40,450 bases of DNA from Flavobacterium sp. (GTDB lineage: Bacteria; Bacteroidota; Bacteroidia; Flavobacteriales; Flavobacteriaceae). This document shows, piece after piece, positions 22,309 through 31,910 of the stretch. The stretch is from positions 1-40,450 of the forward strand of contig NZ_JANXTI010000027.1 in the NCBI RefSeq assembly GCF_025352425.1, in the 5' to 3' direction. Every line of letters begins with the position of its first letter. Position 1 is the first letter of the stretch. The position numbers were made by a program, and so were the translations under genes. Below the pieces are notes generated by a model, which was not told the DNA's origin, ran no database searches, and saw only the letters and a list, made by a program, of their open reading frames with translations.

Positions 22309-24933
22309 CTATTTTGTTGGGGTAGTTGTTGCCGGTGACGTTTCTGTTTTCTTTGGTTCTTCTTTCTTCTTTTTATTGAACAAACCGTTAAGTAAATCCG
22401 TGGCTTGTGTTTTTATATCAGGTTTTGGCGTTGCCGTTTTTGCAGTATCCTTTGGTTTTGTGTTGTTATTGATTATATTGCCAAGTGCCGACGTTCCCTG
22501 TTGGATTAGCTTGTCTTTTTGTTGTTTTACCAAGTTATTCACCAAATTAGAGGTAGCTTGTTTGACATCAGTAGTAATATTAGGATTTTTAAAATTGCCG
22601 GCAATTATTGCATTTATTGGTATAGTTTCAAATTTTTTAGCATCGGCCGGAGTTAATTTTCCAATTAAATTATTGATTTCTTTTCCCAAATATTTTGCCG
22701 GAACATCAAATTTTAAATTATAACTCATGTTTTGATCAAAACCGTGGGCACCAGCGACTCTTATTTTAATATCTTGATATTTAATGTCAAAGGGTCTCAC
22801 ATTTACTTTTCCGTCTTTGAATGTTAATGCGGTTTTTAAGTCATTTAAATCTATTTTTTTAAAATCAATAAAACCTAATTTGTCATTTAACCTTGTCAGC
22901 AAAGCGGAATTATTTGAATTTACAGTTGTTGAAAGTAATTGGCCTAGTAAATCTCCCGTGATGCTACTCAGGTTTGGGGTCATTTCTTTGTCCTTTAAGT
23001 TTCCGAAAAGCTTTATTTTTGAATTTAGTTTTCCGTTAATGACGCCGGCAAGAGGTGCGATTTTTTTCATCATTTCCAATTGCGTAAACGTTTGTGCAAT
23101 GTCAACTCCATTCAAACCTAAATCCATATTGAACTTAGAGACTTTCTCTTTGGTGGAAATGTCACCATTGAAAGCAATTGAACCTCCGAAAATATCTGTT
23201 TTCCCATTCTCCAAAGTCACTTTTTGGTCTTTGATGATTATTTTTCCGGATACGTTTTTCAAAACCAAATTATCATATAAAACTGTATTGGCTTTTGCGG
23301 TCAAAGAACAATTCAAAAATGCCGGTATTTTCATCGCTTCCTTAGCTTTTGTTTGCTTTTTGGCATCCGCTTCCGAAGTCATAAAATCGCTTACCGCTAA
23401 TTGATTTGAATTCAAATTAAAATTTCCCTTTAGTTCCTGATTCTTAAATACAAAACCATAGAAATTTTCCAAAACGCCGGTTACTGCTAAATCCGTATTG
23501 CCTGTGGTGGCATTAAATTGTTTTAAATTCACACGGCTCGGATCAAAAGACACTAAAGCCTTGCTGATTTTCATGGTTTTGCCATCTTCATCCGTATAAT
23601 TAAAACCAGTTAAATCCATTGTTCCGGCGTTTCTGATTCGTGCATAATCGCTTTTTTCAACAGCTTGCATATCAAATGCTGTAGTAACATCTGCGTTTAA
23701 AATTCCGGTCAAAGGTTTGTCGAGTTTAATTGGATAAGCTTTTGAAAGATTGCTCAAATTAATTGTTCCTTTCAACGCGGCATTTACCAACGGATTTGTA
23801 GCAACGTTTTTAATATTGGCTTTTGCATTGAAAACATCCTGATCTATTTGGAAGGATAATTTATCCAGATTTACATAGGTGTCGTTCATAACACCGGTTT
23901 CGTTAATTATTTTGGTATCGATAATAATATTGCGAACTGATTTAGGTAAATTCGGATATTGAAAAGACGCATTGTCAGATGCAATTTCGACATTGAATTT
24001 TGGAACAGTTTTATCCGAATACAAACCTTTAGCAAAACCGGCAACAGTAAAGTCGCCACTGGTTTTGACATCTTTCAAATTGCTCGAATACTGAGCAGGA
24101 ATCAATCCCAGGAAGTTTTTGAAAGAAGAAGTTGGTGTTTTAAATTTCAAATCATATTGTTGTCCGGCTTCAACTAATTGGATAAAACCATCAAATTCTA
24201 TAGGTAATTCGTTGATTTTGGCTTTGTTTTCTTTAAAAGTATATTTGCTTTTATCCAAATCAATTCCGAGTATGGCATCGAGAGAAACAGCAACATTTTT
24301 CATGTAATTCACTTTGTCCATATCGAGTGAAATCTTCGCAGTTGTTTTGGTTACCAAATCCAATTTTTGAGCGGCAAAATCACCAGTTCCTTCATGATTG
24401 ATGCTGTCTAAAATCATTTTTATTTTTGATTTTTCATCATAATATTTGAACTTGAAATTGGTAACAGAATATTCTTTTATTTTTAGCGAAAGCGGTTTGC
24501 TTTTTTTATCGTCCGCTTTGTTTTCATCTTTCAAGGCAATGTCATAATTGCCAATTCCGTCTTTGTTAAAGATGATATTTATCAACCCATTTTTAGATGA
24601 AATCCCATCAATATTCATAGGTTCAGTGTCATCATTAAATAATTCTTTGATAGACATTTCCAGGTTTAATTCGTCAAAAGCCACTAAAGTATCGCCTTCA
24701 AATGGCGCTTTGTTTATGATGGATAATTTTTCTATCGAAACATTTGCGTTGGGAAAATTTCTAAACAAACTCAAATCGGCATCAGCGAAAGCTACTTTAG
24801 CATCGACTTTTTCATTGATTGAAGTCAAAATTCTGGCTTTGATTTGATCTTTAAAGAAATAAGGAATTGCAAATGCCGAAATCACTAACAGCAACAAAAC
24901 AATTCCAACTATTTTTAGGATATTCTTTAACAT
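22309..24933 (-). CDS. AsmA-like / AsmA family C-terminal region-containing protein
   Basis: An 874-residue protein anchored by one N-terminal transmembrane helix ('IVGIVLLLLVISAFAIPYFF', about residues 8-27), the rest in the periplasm. After the helix comes the AsmA signature 'RILTSINEKVDAKVAFADADLSLFRNFPNANVSIEKLSI', then a long series of beta strands and near the C-terminus 'VRPFDIKYQDIKIRVAGAHGFDQNMSYNLKFDVPAKYLG'. AsmA-like proteins are related to the repeating-groove lipid-transfer proteins that carry phospholipids toward the outer membrane, so a role in envelope lipid traffic is likely but inferred. The last ~50 residues are a low-complexity Lys/Thr/Pro tail. It has its own -7 motif and terminator. 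Confidence 0.9.
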   Translation of the reverse strand: MLKNILKIVGIVLLLLVISAFAIPYFFKDQIKARILTSINEKVDAKVAFADADLSLFRNFPNANVSIEKLSIINKAPFEGDTLVAFDELNLEMSIKELFNDDTEPMNIDGISSKNGLINIIFNKDGIGNYDIALKDENKADDKKSKPLSLKIKEYSVTNFKFKYYDEKSKIKMILDSINHEGTGDFAAQKLDLVTKTTAKISLDMDKVNYMKNVAVSLDAILGIDLDKSKYTFKENKAKINELPIEFDGFIQLVEAGQQYDLKFKTPTSSFKNFLGLIPAQYSSNLKDVKTSGDFTVAGFAKGLYSDKTVPKFNVEIASDNASFQYPNLPKSVRNIIIDTKIINETGVMNDTYVNLDKLSFQIDQDVFNAKANIKNVATNPLVNAALKGTINLSNLSKAYPIKLDKPLTGILNADVTTAFDMQAVEKSDYARIRNAGTMDLTGFNYTDEDGKTMKISKALVSFDPSRVNLKQFNATTGNTDLAVTGVLENFYGFVFKNQELKGNFNLNSNQLAVSDFMTSEADAKKQTKAKEAMKIPAFLNCSLTAKANTVLYDNLVLKNVSGKIIIKDQKVTLENGKTDIFGGSIAFNGDISTKEKVSKFNMDLGLNGVDIAQTFTQLEMMKKIAPLAGVINGKLNSKIKLFGNLKDKEMTPNLSSITGDLLGQLLSTTVNSNNSALLTRLNDKLGFIDFKKIDLNDLKTALTFKDGKVNVRPFDIKYQDIKIRVAGAHGFDQNMSYNLKFDVPAKYLGKEINNLIGKLTPADAKKFETIPINAIIAGNFKNPNITTDVKQATSNLVNNLVKQQKDKLIQQGTSALGNIINNNTKPKDTAKTATPKPDIKTQATDLLNGLFNKKKKEEPKKTETSPATTTPTK

Positions 24934-24965
24934 GATAAGATAGATTTAGTTAACGCTTTACTTAA

Positions 24966-24973
24966 CAAAAATA
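24966..24973 (-). promoter_or_regulatory. -7 element upstream of the AsmA-like gene
   Basis: On the minus strand TATTTTTG matches TAnnTTTG exactly, 32 bp before the ATG at 24933. No TTG at -33 is visible. Confidence 0.45.
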
Positions 24974-25099
24974 GAGCATTTTCCTCATAAAGCGGTTATA
25001 CTTTATGGAAGTTTTAAGATATCAATTCGCTGTGATTGTTGAGAAATTGTTATTAACAGTCGGGTAATTCTAAAATAGTTTTAGTTAATTTGTGCTTCC

Positions 25100-26236
25100 A
25101 TGAAAAAGCAGCATCAGGTCATTTTATCTTTAGGAAGCAATCAGGGCAATCGTCTCGAAAACATAGAGCGCTGCATTGATAATTTACACAAAGAAATCGG
25201 AACAATTATTAGAGTTTCCAAGCTTTATGAAACGCCGTCCTGGGGTTTTGAAAGTGAAAAATTCTACAATTGTGCGGTGATTATGAATACGCATAAATCG
25301 GCACACCAAATTTTGGAAGAATGTATTTTGCTCGAAGAAGCTTTAGGAAGAGTTCGCGAAGATGTTGAAGGTTATCAAGCCCGTATAATCGATATCGATG
25401 TCATTACTTTTGATGAAGAAATAATTGCTTCCGAAAAACTGCAGGTGCCACATCCGGAAATGCAAAACCGCTTGTTTGTGTTGCTGCCGATGAAGGATTT
25501 ACATTTAGACTGGCGTCATCCTATTTTGCAGAAATATTTGCATGAACTATTAGTGCTTTCAGAGGATAAAAGTAATTGCAAAATCGTTCAAAATCTGGAA
25601 ATTCCAATTGCTAACTTAAAGCTCGATCATTTCAATTACATCGCGATTGAGGGAAATATTGGTGCCGGAAAAACTACGTTGACAAACAAATTAGCCGAAG
25701 ATTTTAATGCTAAATCCGTCCTGGAACGTTTTGCAGACAATCCGTTTTTGCCAAAGTTCTACGAAGACCAAAACCGCTATGCTTTTCCGCTGGAGATGTC
25801 TTTTTTAGCTGATAGATACCAACAGATTTCTGATGATTTGGCGCAATTTGACTTGTTTAAGGATTTCATCGTTGCCGATTATCATATTTTCAAATCGCTG
25901 ATTTTCGCCAAAGTTACGCTTGCCGAAGACGAGTTTCGTTTGTATAAAACCATGTTTGATATTATTTACAAAGAAATGCCAAAGCCCGATTTGTATATTT
26001 ATCTGTATCAAAGCACCAAGCGGCTTTTGGAAAATATTAAAGAAAGAGGAAGAAGTTATGAGCAGGAAATTCCGGCTGAATATCTTGAAAAAATCAACAA
26101 TGGTTATTTGGATTATATCAAATCCCAAACAGATTTAAATGTTTTGATTATTGATGTGACCAATAGGGATTTCCAGAATAATCAGGAAGATTACGTTTTT
26201 ATTTTAAACGAAATTCAGAATAAGATTTCAGGTTAA
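25100..26236 (+). CDS. folK: Bifunctional HPPK (FolK)-deoxynucleoside kinase
   Basis: A 378-residue fusion. Residues 5-150 are 6-hydroxymethyl-7,8-dihydropterin pyrophosphokinase, a step of folate synthesis: 'ILSLGSNQGNRLENI', 'LYETPSWGFE', 'LGRVR', then the metal-binding 'QARIIDIDVI' with Arg95, Asp98 and Asp100, and 'VPHPEMQNRLFVLLP'. Residues 178-378 are a deoxynucleoside kinase of the dGK/dCK type: P-loop 'EGNIGAGKTTLT' (GNIGAGKT 185-192), 'LADRYQQ', and an Arg-rich lid 'NIKERGRSYEQEIP'. Both active sites look intact. The fusion is, as far as I know, regular in Flavobacteriia. The gene converges on the RNA methyltransferase gene and the two stop codons overlap on the palindrome TTAA. Confidence 0.94.
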   Translation: MKKQHQVILSLGSNQGNRLENIERCIDNLHKEIGTIIRVSKLYETPSWGFESEKFYNCAVIMNTHKSAHQILEECILLEEALGRVREDVEGYQARIIDIDVITFDEEIIASEKLQVPHPEMQNRLFVLLPMKDLHLDWRHPILQKYLHELLVLSEDKSNCKIVQNLEIPIANLKLDHFNYIAIEGNIGAGKTTLTNKLAEDFNAKSVLERFADNPFLPKFYEDQNRYAFPLEMSFLADRYQQISDDLAQFDLFKDFIVADYHIFKSLIFAKVTLAEDEFRLYKTMFDIIYKEMPKPDLYIYLYQSTKRLLENIKERGRSYEQEIPAEYLEKINNGYLDYIKSQTDLNVLIIDVTNRDFQNNQEDYVFILNEIQNKISG

Positions 26237-26763
26237 TAGTTCATTTTCTGAAACAAATCCCACACAACGATTCCGACACTTACCGAAATGTTTAAAGAAT
26301 GTTTTGTTCCTAATTGCGGAATTTCAATTGTCCCATCACAAAGCTCGATTGCTTTTTGGGCCACGCCATATACTTCGTTGCCAAAAACTAAAGCGTATTT
26401 TTTATTCTTTTCAACTTTAAAATCCTGAAGAAAAATCGCATTTTCAACTTGTTCAATGGCAAAAACGGAAACAGTTTCCTTTTTTAACGTATCAATTACA
26501 TCTAAAATATCTTTTTGATATTCCCAGGTAACGGTTTCGGTTGCACCAAGCGCGGTTTTATGAATCTCTTTGTTAGGAGGAATTGCTGTTATGCCACACA
26601 AATATATTTTCTCGATTAAGAATGCATCGGCAGTTCGAAATACGGAACCAATATTATGAAGACTTCGGGTGTCGTCAAGGACAATTATTAATGGTGTTTT
26701 TTCGGCATTTTTAAAATCTGAAATGCTTTTTCGTTCGAGTTCGTTATTTTCTAATTTTCTCAT
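26233..26763 (-). CDS. TrmH/SpoU family RNA methyltransferase
   Basis: A 176-residue SPOUT-fold methyltransferase that 2'-O-methylates ribose in tRNA or rRNA using S-adenosylmethionine. Motif 1 is 'LDDTRSLHNIGSVFRTADAF' with Asn37, Gly39 and Arg43; motif 2 'ALVFGNEVYGV' with Glu130; motif 3 'IPQLGTKHSLNISVSVGI' with Ser156 and Asn158, forming the trefoil knot. There is no extra N-terminal RNA-binding domain, so the target site is uncertain. It lies 15 bp downstream of the unrecognised secreted-protein gene on the same strand and may be co-transcribed with it. Confidence 0.93.
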   Translation of the reverse strand: MRKLENNELERKSISDFKNAEKTPLIIVLDDTRSLHNIGSVFRTADAFLIEKIYLCGITAIPPNKEIHKTALGATETVTWEYQKDILDVIDTLKKETVSVFAIEQVENAIFLQDFKVEKNKKYALVFGNEVYGVAQKAIELCDGTIEIPQLGTKHSLNISVSVGIVVWDLFQKMNY

Positions 26764-26778
26764 TAATTTGATTAAATT

Positions 26779-28260
26779 TTATTTGAAAAAAGAAACTTTA
26801 TAATAAGTTTTGTTATCTGTTTCCATTAACCAAATTCCTTCTGACGAAAGTATTGAATTAAAAAACACATCATCTTTAGCCGCAATTTTATTTATATAAT
26901 TTTTTAAATCTAAATTAAATGTAGTAGTTAATATGGTGTTTTCATCGCAAAATTTATTTTTATCAAGTTTAATAATTTCAAAAAGAGAATATTTTCCACC
27001 ATAAGAAAAAGTTCCTTTAGACGTTTGGGAGTCAGAGTTTGCATATTTTGAATCTTCTATTTTCCCTGAACCTTTATTAACAACAAAAAAATCATTATAA
27101 TGATTTGTATATGATTTTAGTCCTATAATAGAGAGCACAAGTTGATTTTCATTAGTAAATTGTTTTAAATTTATTTTTGTTTCTAGTGGTCTTTGGTCAT
27201 TCTTCTGATTAAAACCTTTTTCATCAGAAACATCATAAAAATTTTCCCATATTTTCTCTCCTTTTTCAGAATACTTGTTTATGTAGAACCCTAAAGCTGA
27301 TTTATAGGACAATCCATTTGAATCTTTTGCGGCTGTAATTCCATAGATATAAAATTCATTTGTTTTTGGGTCTATATAGTAATCATTTATATCTAATTCA
27401 ATCGCGGCACGATAAGAACCTGGGCTTTGACTATATGAATTTACCATATTTTCAAATGTAGAATTATTATAAGTAGGCACTAAAAACCCTTTTATTGAAT
27501 TATAATTATAGCTAATTTCTTTAATGAATTTACCATCTAAATCATAAATGTCTCTATATAATGTGGAAGATTTATAATCTTTATTTATACTTTTGGTTAC
27601 AATTTCAAGGGTATTATTGTCATAGTATCTAGATTGAAAAGCGATTTTTTTTGGCACAGCTAGATCTTTACTTTTTAATCTATCGGTATCTATTTTTTTT
27701 AAAGAAATGGAACTTGAAGTTTGTTTTCCAATGTTAAATTTATCTAATTGTAATTCATCTTTTGTAATTTCAATACCATACGTTCTTCCATTTTGATTGC
27801 TAACGGTATAAATATAATTTTGATCAAAATAAATTATTGGTTTCATTTCTAAAGGGGTCTTTTCATAATCGAAAGAATATCTTTCAAAATCCTTAGATTT
27901 CATTTGAAATGAAGTTTTATTATTTTTAATAAAAAAATTAAGAGACAGAGTTGAGAACATACCGTCTTGCATTAATGTTCCAAAATTTTCTTCATTTAAT
28001 GAATTGAAAACATAAAGAAAATTTTCTTTGTTTATTAATTCATTTGACTTTGAATTACTATCATAAATTGTTGCTTTATTAAAAATGGCATAATTCATTT
28101 TTTTCTCGCTGGATTCTTTAATAATTAACTTATTTGTGTTTTGCAAATATTTGTATTTCACAACTAGCTTATCTTTACTTAAAGCAGTATTGTAAATAGT
28201 AGTTTGAGAATTAGAATAAAGAGAAAAAAAAATCAAAAGAATTAATAATGTTTTTTTCAT
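26779..28260 (-). CDS. Secreted protein of unknown function
   Basis: A 493-residue protein with a signal peptide ('MKKTLLILLIFFSLYSNSQ'), so exported. I recognise no family. The mature part is rich in Lys, Asn, Ser, Tyr and Phe, has beta-propeller-like alternation ('YFDQNYIYTVSNQNGRTYGIEI', 'FYIYGITAAKDSNGLSYKSALGFYINKYSEKGEKIWENFYDVSDEKG') and no transmembrane helix, lipobox or T9SS sorting domain. Its DNA is markedly more AT-rich than its neighbours. A segment such as 'KNEFYIYGIT...YINKYSEKGEKIWE' resembles the blades of outer-membrane-associated propellers, but this is weak. An exact -7 motif lies upstream; an RNA methyltransferase gene follows at 15 bp. Confidence 0.8.
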   Translation of the reverse strand: MKKTLLILLIFFSLYSNSQTTIYNTALSKDKLVVKYKYLQNTNKLIIKESSEKKMNYAIFNKATIYDSNSKSNELINKENFLYVFNSLNEENFGTLMQDGMFSTLSLNFFIKNNKTSFQMKSKDFERYSFDYEKTPLEMKPIIYFDQNYIYTVSNQNGRTYGIEITKDELQLDKFNIGKQTSSSISLKKIDTDRLKSKDLAVPKKIAFQSRYYDNNTLEIVTKSINKDYKSSTLYRDIYDLDGKFIKEISYNYNSIKGFLVPTYNNSTFENMVNSYSQSPGSYRAAIELDINDYYIDPKTNEFYIYGITAAKDSNGLSYKSALGFYINKYSEKGEKIWENFYDVSDEKGFNQKNDQRPLETKINLKQFTNENQLVLSIIGLKSYTNHYNDFFVVNKGSGKIEDSKYANSDSQTSKGTFSYGGKYSLFEIIKLDKNKFCDENTILTTTFNLDLKNYINKIAAKDDVFFNSILSSEGIWLMETDNKTYYKVSFFK

Positions 28261-28298
28261 AATATGATTTTTTAAATTTTTAAAAGATTAGTTAAACA

Positions 28299-28306
28299 CA
28301 AAAATA
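28299..28306 (-). promoter_or_regulatory. -7 element upstream of the unknown secreted-protein gene
   Basis: On the minus strand TATTTTTG matches TAnnTTTG exactly, 38 bp before the ATG at 28260. Confidence 0.45.
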
Positions 28307-28336
28307 ACAAACAATTATTTTTTTGGTAAAGATAAA

Positions 28337-28376
28337 TAAAAAAAATCCCGTCTTGTTTTTTACAACGAGACGAGAC
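28337..28376 (-). terminator. Terminator of the DUF1573 gene
   Basis: On the minus strand a 9-bp stem CGTCTCGTT / AACAAGACG (one G-T pair) is followed by GGGA and a run of eight T. It lies 26 bp after the DUF1573 stop codon. Confidence 0.8.
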
Positions 28377-28402
28377 TTTCTTAAATTATAATTAAGTAAA
28401 AT

Positions 28403-28876
28403 TTAGCTTTTTGTTGGAGCAGCAGCATCAGCCGGAGCAGCTGGTAAAACAGTTCCTTTGATTGTAACTACTTTAGTTTCCTGACCGGCAGCATTTGATT
28501 TGATAGTTACGGTTTTTGTAAACGCACCCTCTCTGTCAGTCGCGTATTTTACACCAATAACTCCTTTTGCGCCGGGGGCAATTGCTCCTTCTGGTTTAGA
28601 CGGTACCGTACAACCACAAGAACCTTGTGTGCTTTCAATGATTAAAGGTTTGTTTCCGTTATTAACAAAAACAAATTCTCTTTTTCCATCAGCGTTTTTA
28701 GGGATTGTTCCGTAATCAATAATTTCGTTTTCGAACAACATTCCAGGTCCGTCAACTTTTGGAGTTTCAACTTTAACTGGAGTATCAGCTTTTTTAGCAG
28801 GTTTTTTAGCAGTTTGTGCGTTGCTAGTTGCAACACCAAAAACAGTAATTGCAGCTAATAAGATAATTCGTTTCAT
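28403..28876 (-). CDS. DUF1573 domain-containing secreted protein
   Basis: A 157-residue exported protein with a signal peptide ('MKRIILLAAITVFGVATSNAQ'), a short Lys/Pro/Val linker, and one immunoglobulin-like DUF1573 domain (about residues 48-145). The domain has the family hallmarks 'IDYGTIPKNADGKREFVFVNNGNKPLII', 'STQGSCGCTVPSKP' with the CxC pair, and 'PGAKGVIGVKYATDREGAFTKTVTIKSNA'. These domains are very common in Bacteroidota and likely mediate protein contacts; no specific function is established. It ends in an Ala/Pro-rich tail. It has its own -7 motif and terminator, and is divergent from mutS. Confidence 0.92.
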   Translation of the reverse strand: MKRIILLAAITVFGVATSNAQTAKKPAKKADTPVKVETPKVDGPGMLFENEIIDYGTIPKNADGKREFVFVNNGNKPLIIESTQGSCGCTVPSKPEGAIAPGAKGVIGVKYATDREGAFTKTVTIKSNAAGQETKVVTIKGTVLPAAPADAAAPTKS

Positions 28877-28902
28877 TTTTATAGTATTTAAGTTTCTTGG
28901 GA

Positions 28903-28910
28903 CAAATCTA
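28903..28910 (-). promoter_or_regulatory. -7 element upstream of the DUF1573 gene
   Basis: On the minus strand TAGATTTG matches TAnnTTTG exactly, 26 bp before the ATG at 28876. Confidence 0.5.
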
Positions 28911-29027
28911 TTTAAAATTTTAGTTATTACGTTTTTTTTTGTCTTAAGGTTAAATTAATTTTTGTTAGGAAGGATAAATCATTCTAAAATATTTAAATTC
29001 GCTTTCACTAAAATTAAACCAAAACCA

Positions 29028-31634
29028 TTGGCAACCAAAGAAACTTCGCCCAAGGAGACTCCTTTAATGAAACAATACAACGAGATAAAGAGAAAATATC
29101 CCGATGCGTGTTTGTTGTTTAGAGTTGGGGATTTTTATGAAACCTTTGGAGAAGATGCCATTCGGGCGTCGAAAATACTTGGAATTGTTTTAACCAAACG
29201 TGGGGCGGGTTCAGAAACTGAAACCGCTTTAGCGGGTTTTCCGCATCATTCTCTGAATACTTATTTGCCTAAATTGGTAAAAGCCGGACTTAGAGTGGCA
29301 ATTTGTGATCAACTCGAAGATCCAAAACTGACTAAAACCATTGTCAAACGTGGCGTAACCGAATTAATTACGCCCGGAGTTTCGATGAACGATGAGGTTT
29401 TGCAATCAAAATCAAATAATTTCCTTGCTTCGGTTTATTTTGGCAAAAGGCAGTTAGGAATTTCGTTTCTAGATGTTTCTACAGGTGAATTTTTAACAGC
29501 ACAGGGCAATGAAGAATATATTGATAAGCTGTTGCAAAATTTTAGTCCAAGTGAAATTTTAATTCAAAAAAATAATCGAAACCAATTCAAGGAAATATTT
29601 GGGGAAAGATTCAATGTCTTTTATCTGGAAGATTGGGTTTATAAAGAAGATTACGCTTTAGAAACCTTAAATAATCATTTTCAAACGAATTCTTTAAAAG
29701 GCTATGGAATCGAAGAACTTCAGGATGGAATTATTGCATCAGGTGCGATTCTATTTTATTTATCAGAAACACAGCACAATAAAGTTCAACACATTACCAA
29801 TATTCAAAGAATTGCCGAAGATGCCTATGTTTGGATGGATCGATTTACCATTCGGAATTTAGAATTGTATCATAGTCACTCTCAAAATGCCGTTACACTT
29901 CTGGATGTCATTGACAAAACGCTTTCGCCAATGGGTTCAAGGTTATTGAAACGTTGGCTGGCATTACCTTTAAAGGATATTCATAAGATTAGAGGCCGCC
30001 ACGAAGTAGTTTCGTATTTAAAGGTTAATTTTGAAATTCTTCAAAAAATGCAGTATCAAATCAAACAGATCTCTGATTTAGAACGTTTGATTTCGAAGGT
30101 GGCAACAGGAAAAATTTCACCACGCGAAGTTATTTATCTCAAGGAATCGTTAGATGCGATTATTCCAATAAAAGAAATTGCTTTAGAAAGTAAACAAGAA
30201 GCAGTTCGTGTTATTGGTGATAGTCTGCATGCGTGTGATTTGCTTCGTGAAAAAATAAAATCGACATTAAATCAGGAGGCGCCAGTTGCAATTGCTAAAG
30301 GAAATGCTATTGCAAGTGGTGTTCATACCGAATTAGATGAATTACGGAACATTGCTTTTTCGGGTAAAGAATTTTTAGAAGGAATTGAAAGGCGAGAATC
30401 TGAGCTAACTGGAATTTCTTCATTGAAGATTTCCTTTAATAATGTTTTTGGCTATTATATCGAAGTTCGAAATACGCATAAAGATAAAGTCCCGACTGAA
30501 TGGATTAGGAAACAAACCTTGGTTAATGCCGAACGATATATTACAGAAGAATTAAAAGAATACGAAATCAAGATTCTTGGCGCGGAAGAAAAAATACATC
30601 AAATAGAAAGTCAACTTTTCGAACAATTAGTGAGTTGGATCGCAACTTATATTAAGCAAGTCCAGTTGAATGCTAATTTAATTGGACAGTTGGACTGCCT
30701 TATTTCTTTTGCTCAACTGGCCATAGAAAATGATTATGTGTGCCCTATACTTGATGAAACATTTGAATTAGAAATTACAAACGGTCGTCATCCGGTTATA
30801 GAAAAACAATTACCCGTCGGAGTTCCCTATGTCCCCAATGATGTTTTCCTGGATAGAGAAATGCAGCAAATCATAATGATTACTGGTCCAAACATGTCGG
30901 GTAAGTCCGCAATTTTGCGGCAGACTGCACTGATTGTTCTTTTGGCACAAATGGGAAGTTTTGTTCCGGCCGAAAAAGTCAGAATGGGGATTGTAGATAA
31001 AATTTTCACACGGGTAGGAGCAAGCGATAACATTTCGATGGGGGAATCTACTTTTATGGTAGAGATGAATGAAACCGCCTCGATTTTGAACAATATTTCG
31101 GAAAGAAGTTTGGTGCTCTTAGATGAAATAGGCCGCGGTACAAGCACCTATGACGGAATTTCCATAGCCTGGGCCATTGCAGAGTTTCTACATGAAAATC
31201 CTTCAAGAGCAAAAACTTTGTTTGCAACACATTATCACGAATTGAACGAAATGACTGAATTATTACCACGTATAAAGAATTATAATGTTTCAGTAAAAGA
31301 ATTAAAGGATACCGTGCTTTTCATAAGAAAGCTAGTAGCTGGTGGTAGCGCGCACAGTTTTGGTATTCATGTGGCGAAAATGGCCGGAATGCCTCAAACA
31401 GTGATTCAAAAAGCACAGAAACTTTTAAAGAAATTAGAAAAAAACCATTCAAGTGAATCTCTCAGCGGGATAAAATCAACAAAAGACGAAATGCAATTAA
31501 ATATCTTTAATCTTGACGATCCGCTATTGGAAGAAATAAGAGAGGATATAATCAATTTAGACATCAATACTTTTACTCCAATCGAAGCTTTGATGAAGTT
31601 AAATGAACTAAAAAGAATGTTGCAGAAAAAATAA
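29028..31634 (+). CDS. mutS: DNA mismatch repair protein MutS
   Basis: Recognises base mismatches and small loops and starts mismatch repair. I chose the TTG at 29028, giving the family-like N-terminus '[21 protein letters not shown]'; the frame extends to a TTG at 28962 but that adds a basic stretch unlike MutS. The 868-residue product has the mismatch-binding Phe36-Tyr37-Glu38 in '[10 protein letters not shown]', the lever/clamp region, Walker A 'GPNMSGKS' at 620-627, Walker B '[16 protein letters not shown]', and the C-terminal dimerisation helices. All essential motifs are present, so the strain should not be a MutS mutator. It is divergent from the DUF1573 gene and followed by a tRNA cluster. 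Confidence 0.96.
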   Translation: MATKETSPKETPLMKQYNEIKRKYPDACLLFRVGDFYETFGEDAIRASKILGIVLTKRGAGSETETALAGFPHHSLNTYLPKLVKAGLRVAICDQLEDPKLTKTIVKRGVTELITPGVSMNDEVLQSKSNNFLASVYFGKRQLGISFLDVSTGEFLTAQGNEEYIDKLLQNFSPSEILIQKNNRNQFKEIFGERFNVFYLEDWVYKEDYALETLNNHFQTNSLKGYGIEELQDGIIASGAILFYLSETQHNKVQHITNIQRIAEDAYVWMDRFTIRNLELYHSHSQNAVTLLDVIDKTLSPMGSRLLKRWLALPLKDIHKIRGRHEVVSYLKVNFEILQKMQYQIKQISDLERLISKVATGKISPREVIYLKESLDAIIPIKEIALESKQEAVRVIGDSLHACDLLREKIKSTLNQEAPVAIAKGNAIASGVHTELDELRNIAFSGKEFLEGIERRESELTGISSLKISFNNVFGYYIEVRNTHKDKVPTEWIRKQTLVNAERYITEELKEYEIKILGAEEKIHQIESQLFEQLVSWIATYIKQVQLNANLIGQLDCLISFAQLAIENDYVCPILDETFELEITNGRHPVIEKQLPVGVPYVPNDVFLDREMQQIIMITGPNMSGKSAILRQTALIVLLAQMGSFVPAEKVRMGIVDKIFTRVGASDNISMGESTFMVEMNETASILNNISERSLVLLDEIGRGTSTYDGISIAWAIAEFLHENPSRAKTLFATHYHELNEMTELLPRIKNYNVSVKELKDTVLFIRKLVAGGSAHSFGIHVAKMAGMPQTVIQKAQKLLKKLEKNHSSESLSGIKSTKDEMQLNIFNLDDPLLEEIREDIINLDINTFTPIEALMKLNELKRMLQKK

Positions 31635-31698
31635 ACACGCTAATATTGTGGTCTTTCAAATGGTTAGGGTTTTACAATATTTTTTTCAAAAAAAACGT

Positions 31699-31728
31699 TT
31701 GTAATATTCAATTTAAATATTACATTTG
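31699..31728 (+). promoter_or_regulatory. Sigma-A promoter of the tRNA-Gly/tRNA-Leu cluster
   Basis: TTG (31699-31701), 19-bp spacer, TACATTTG (31721-31728). This is a full Bacteroidota sigma-A promoter with exact -7 and correct spacing, 48 bp before the tRNA-Gly gene. Confidence 0.8.
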
Positions 31729-31776
31729 CATCCGCAATACAGCATAAGTATTGCCGTTCTGATAAATAATGTGAAT

Positions 31777-31849
31777 GCGAAAATAGCTCAGTTGGTAGAG
31801 CGCGACCTTGCCAAGGTCGAGGTCGCGGGTTCGAGCCCCGTTTTTCGCT
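31777..31849 (+). tRNA. tRNA-Gly (anticodon GCC)
   Basis: A 73-nt cloverleaf: acceptor GCGAAAA / TTTTCGC with discriminator T, D-arm with AGTTGGTAGA, anticodon stem CGACC / GGTCG enclosing TTGCCAA (anticodon GCC), and T-arm with GTTCGAGC. CCA is not encoded. A strong promoter lies 48 bp upstream. Confidence 0.97.
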
Positions 31850-31910
31850 CAAAAAAACAAACTTTCAATGGAGTCGTTTTTTAAAAACCGAAATCGTTAT
31901 AAAGTATAAT

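Noticed and set aside
22304..22723. 139-codon open frame on the plus strand opposite the AsmA-like gene, starting near the end of the DUF2797 gene
   Set aside because: Hydrophobic by antisense effect only; the minus-strand frame carries AsmA features and its terminator overlaps the supposed start.
28962..29027. Upstream TTG extension of mutS (22 more codons)
   Set aside because: The added residues are basic and unlike any MutS; the TTG at 29028 gives the usual N-terminus and positions Phe36/Glu38 as in characterised MutS.
31664..31852. 62-codon minus-strand frame across the tRNA-Gly gene
   Set aside because: It is the reverse complement of a tRNA, a common spurious annotation in bacterial genomes.
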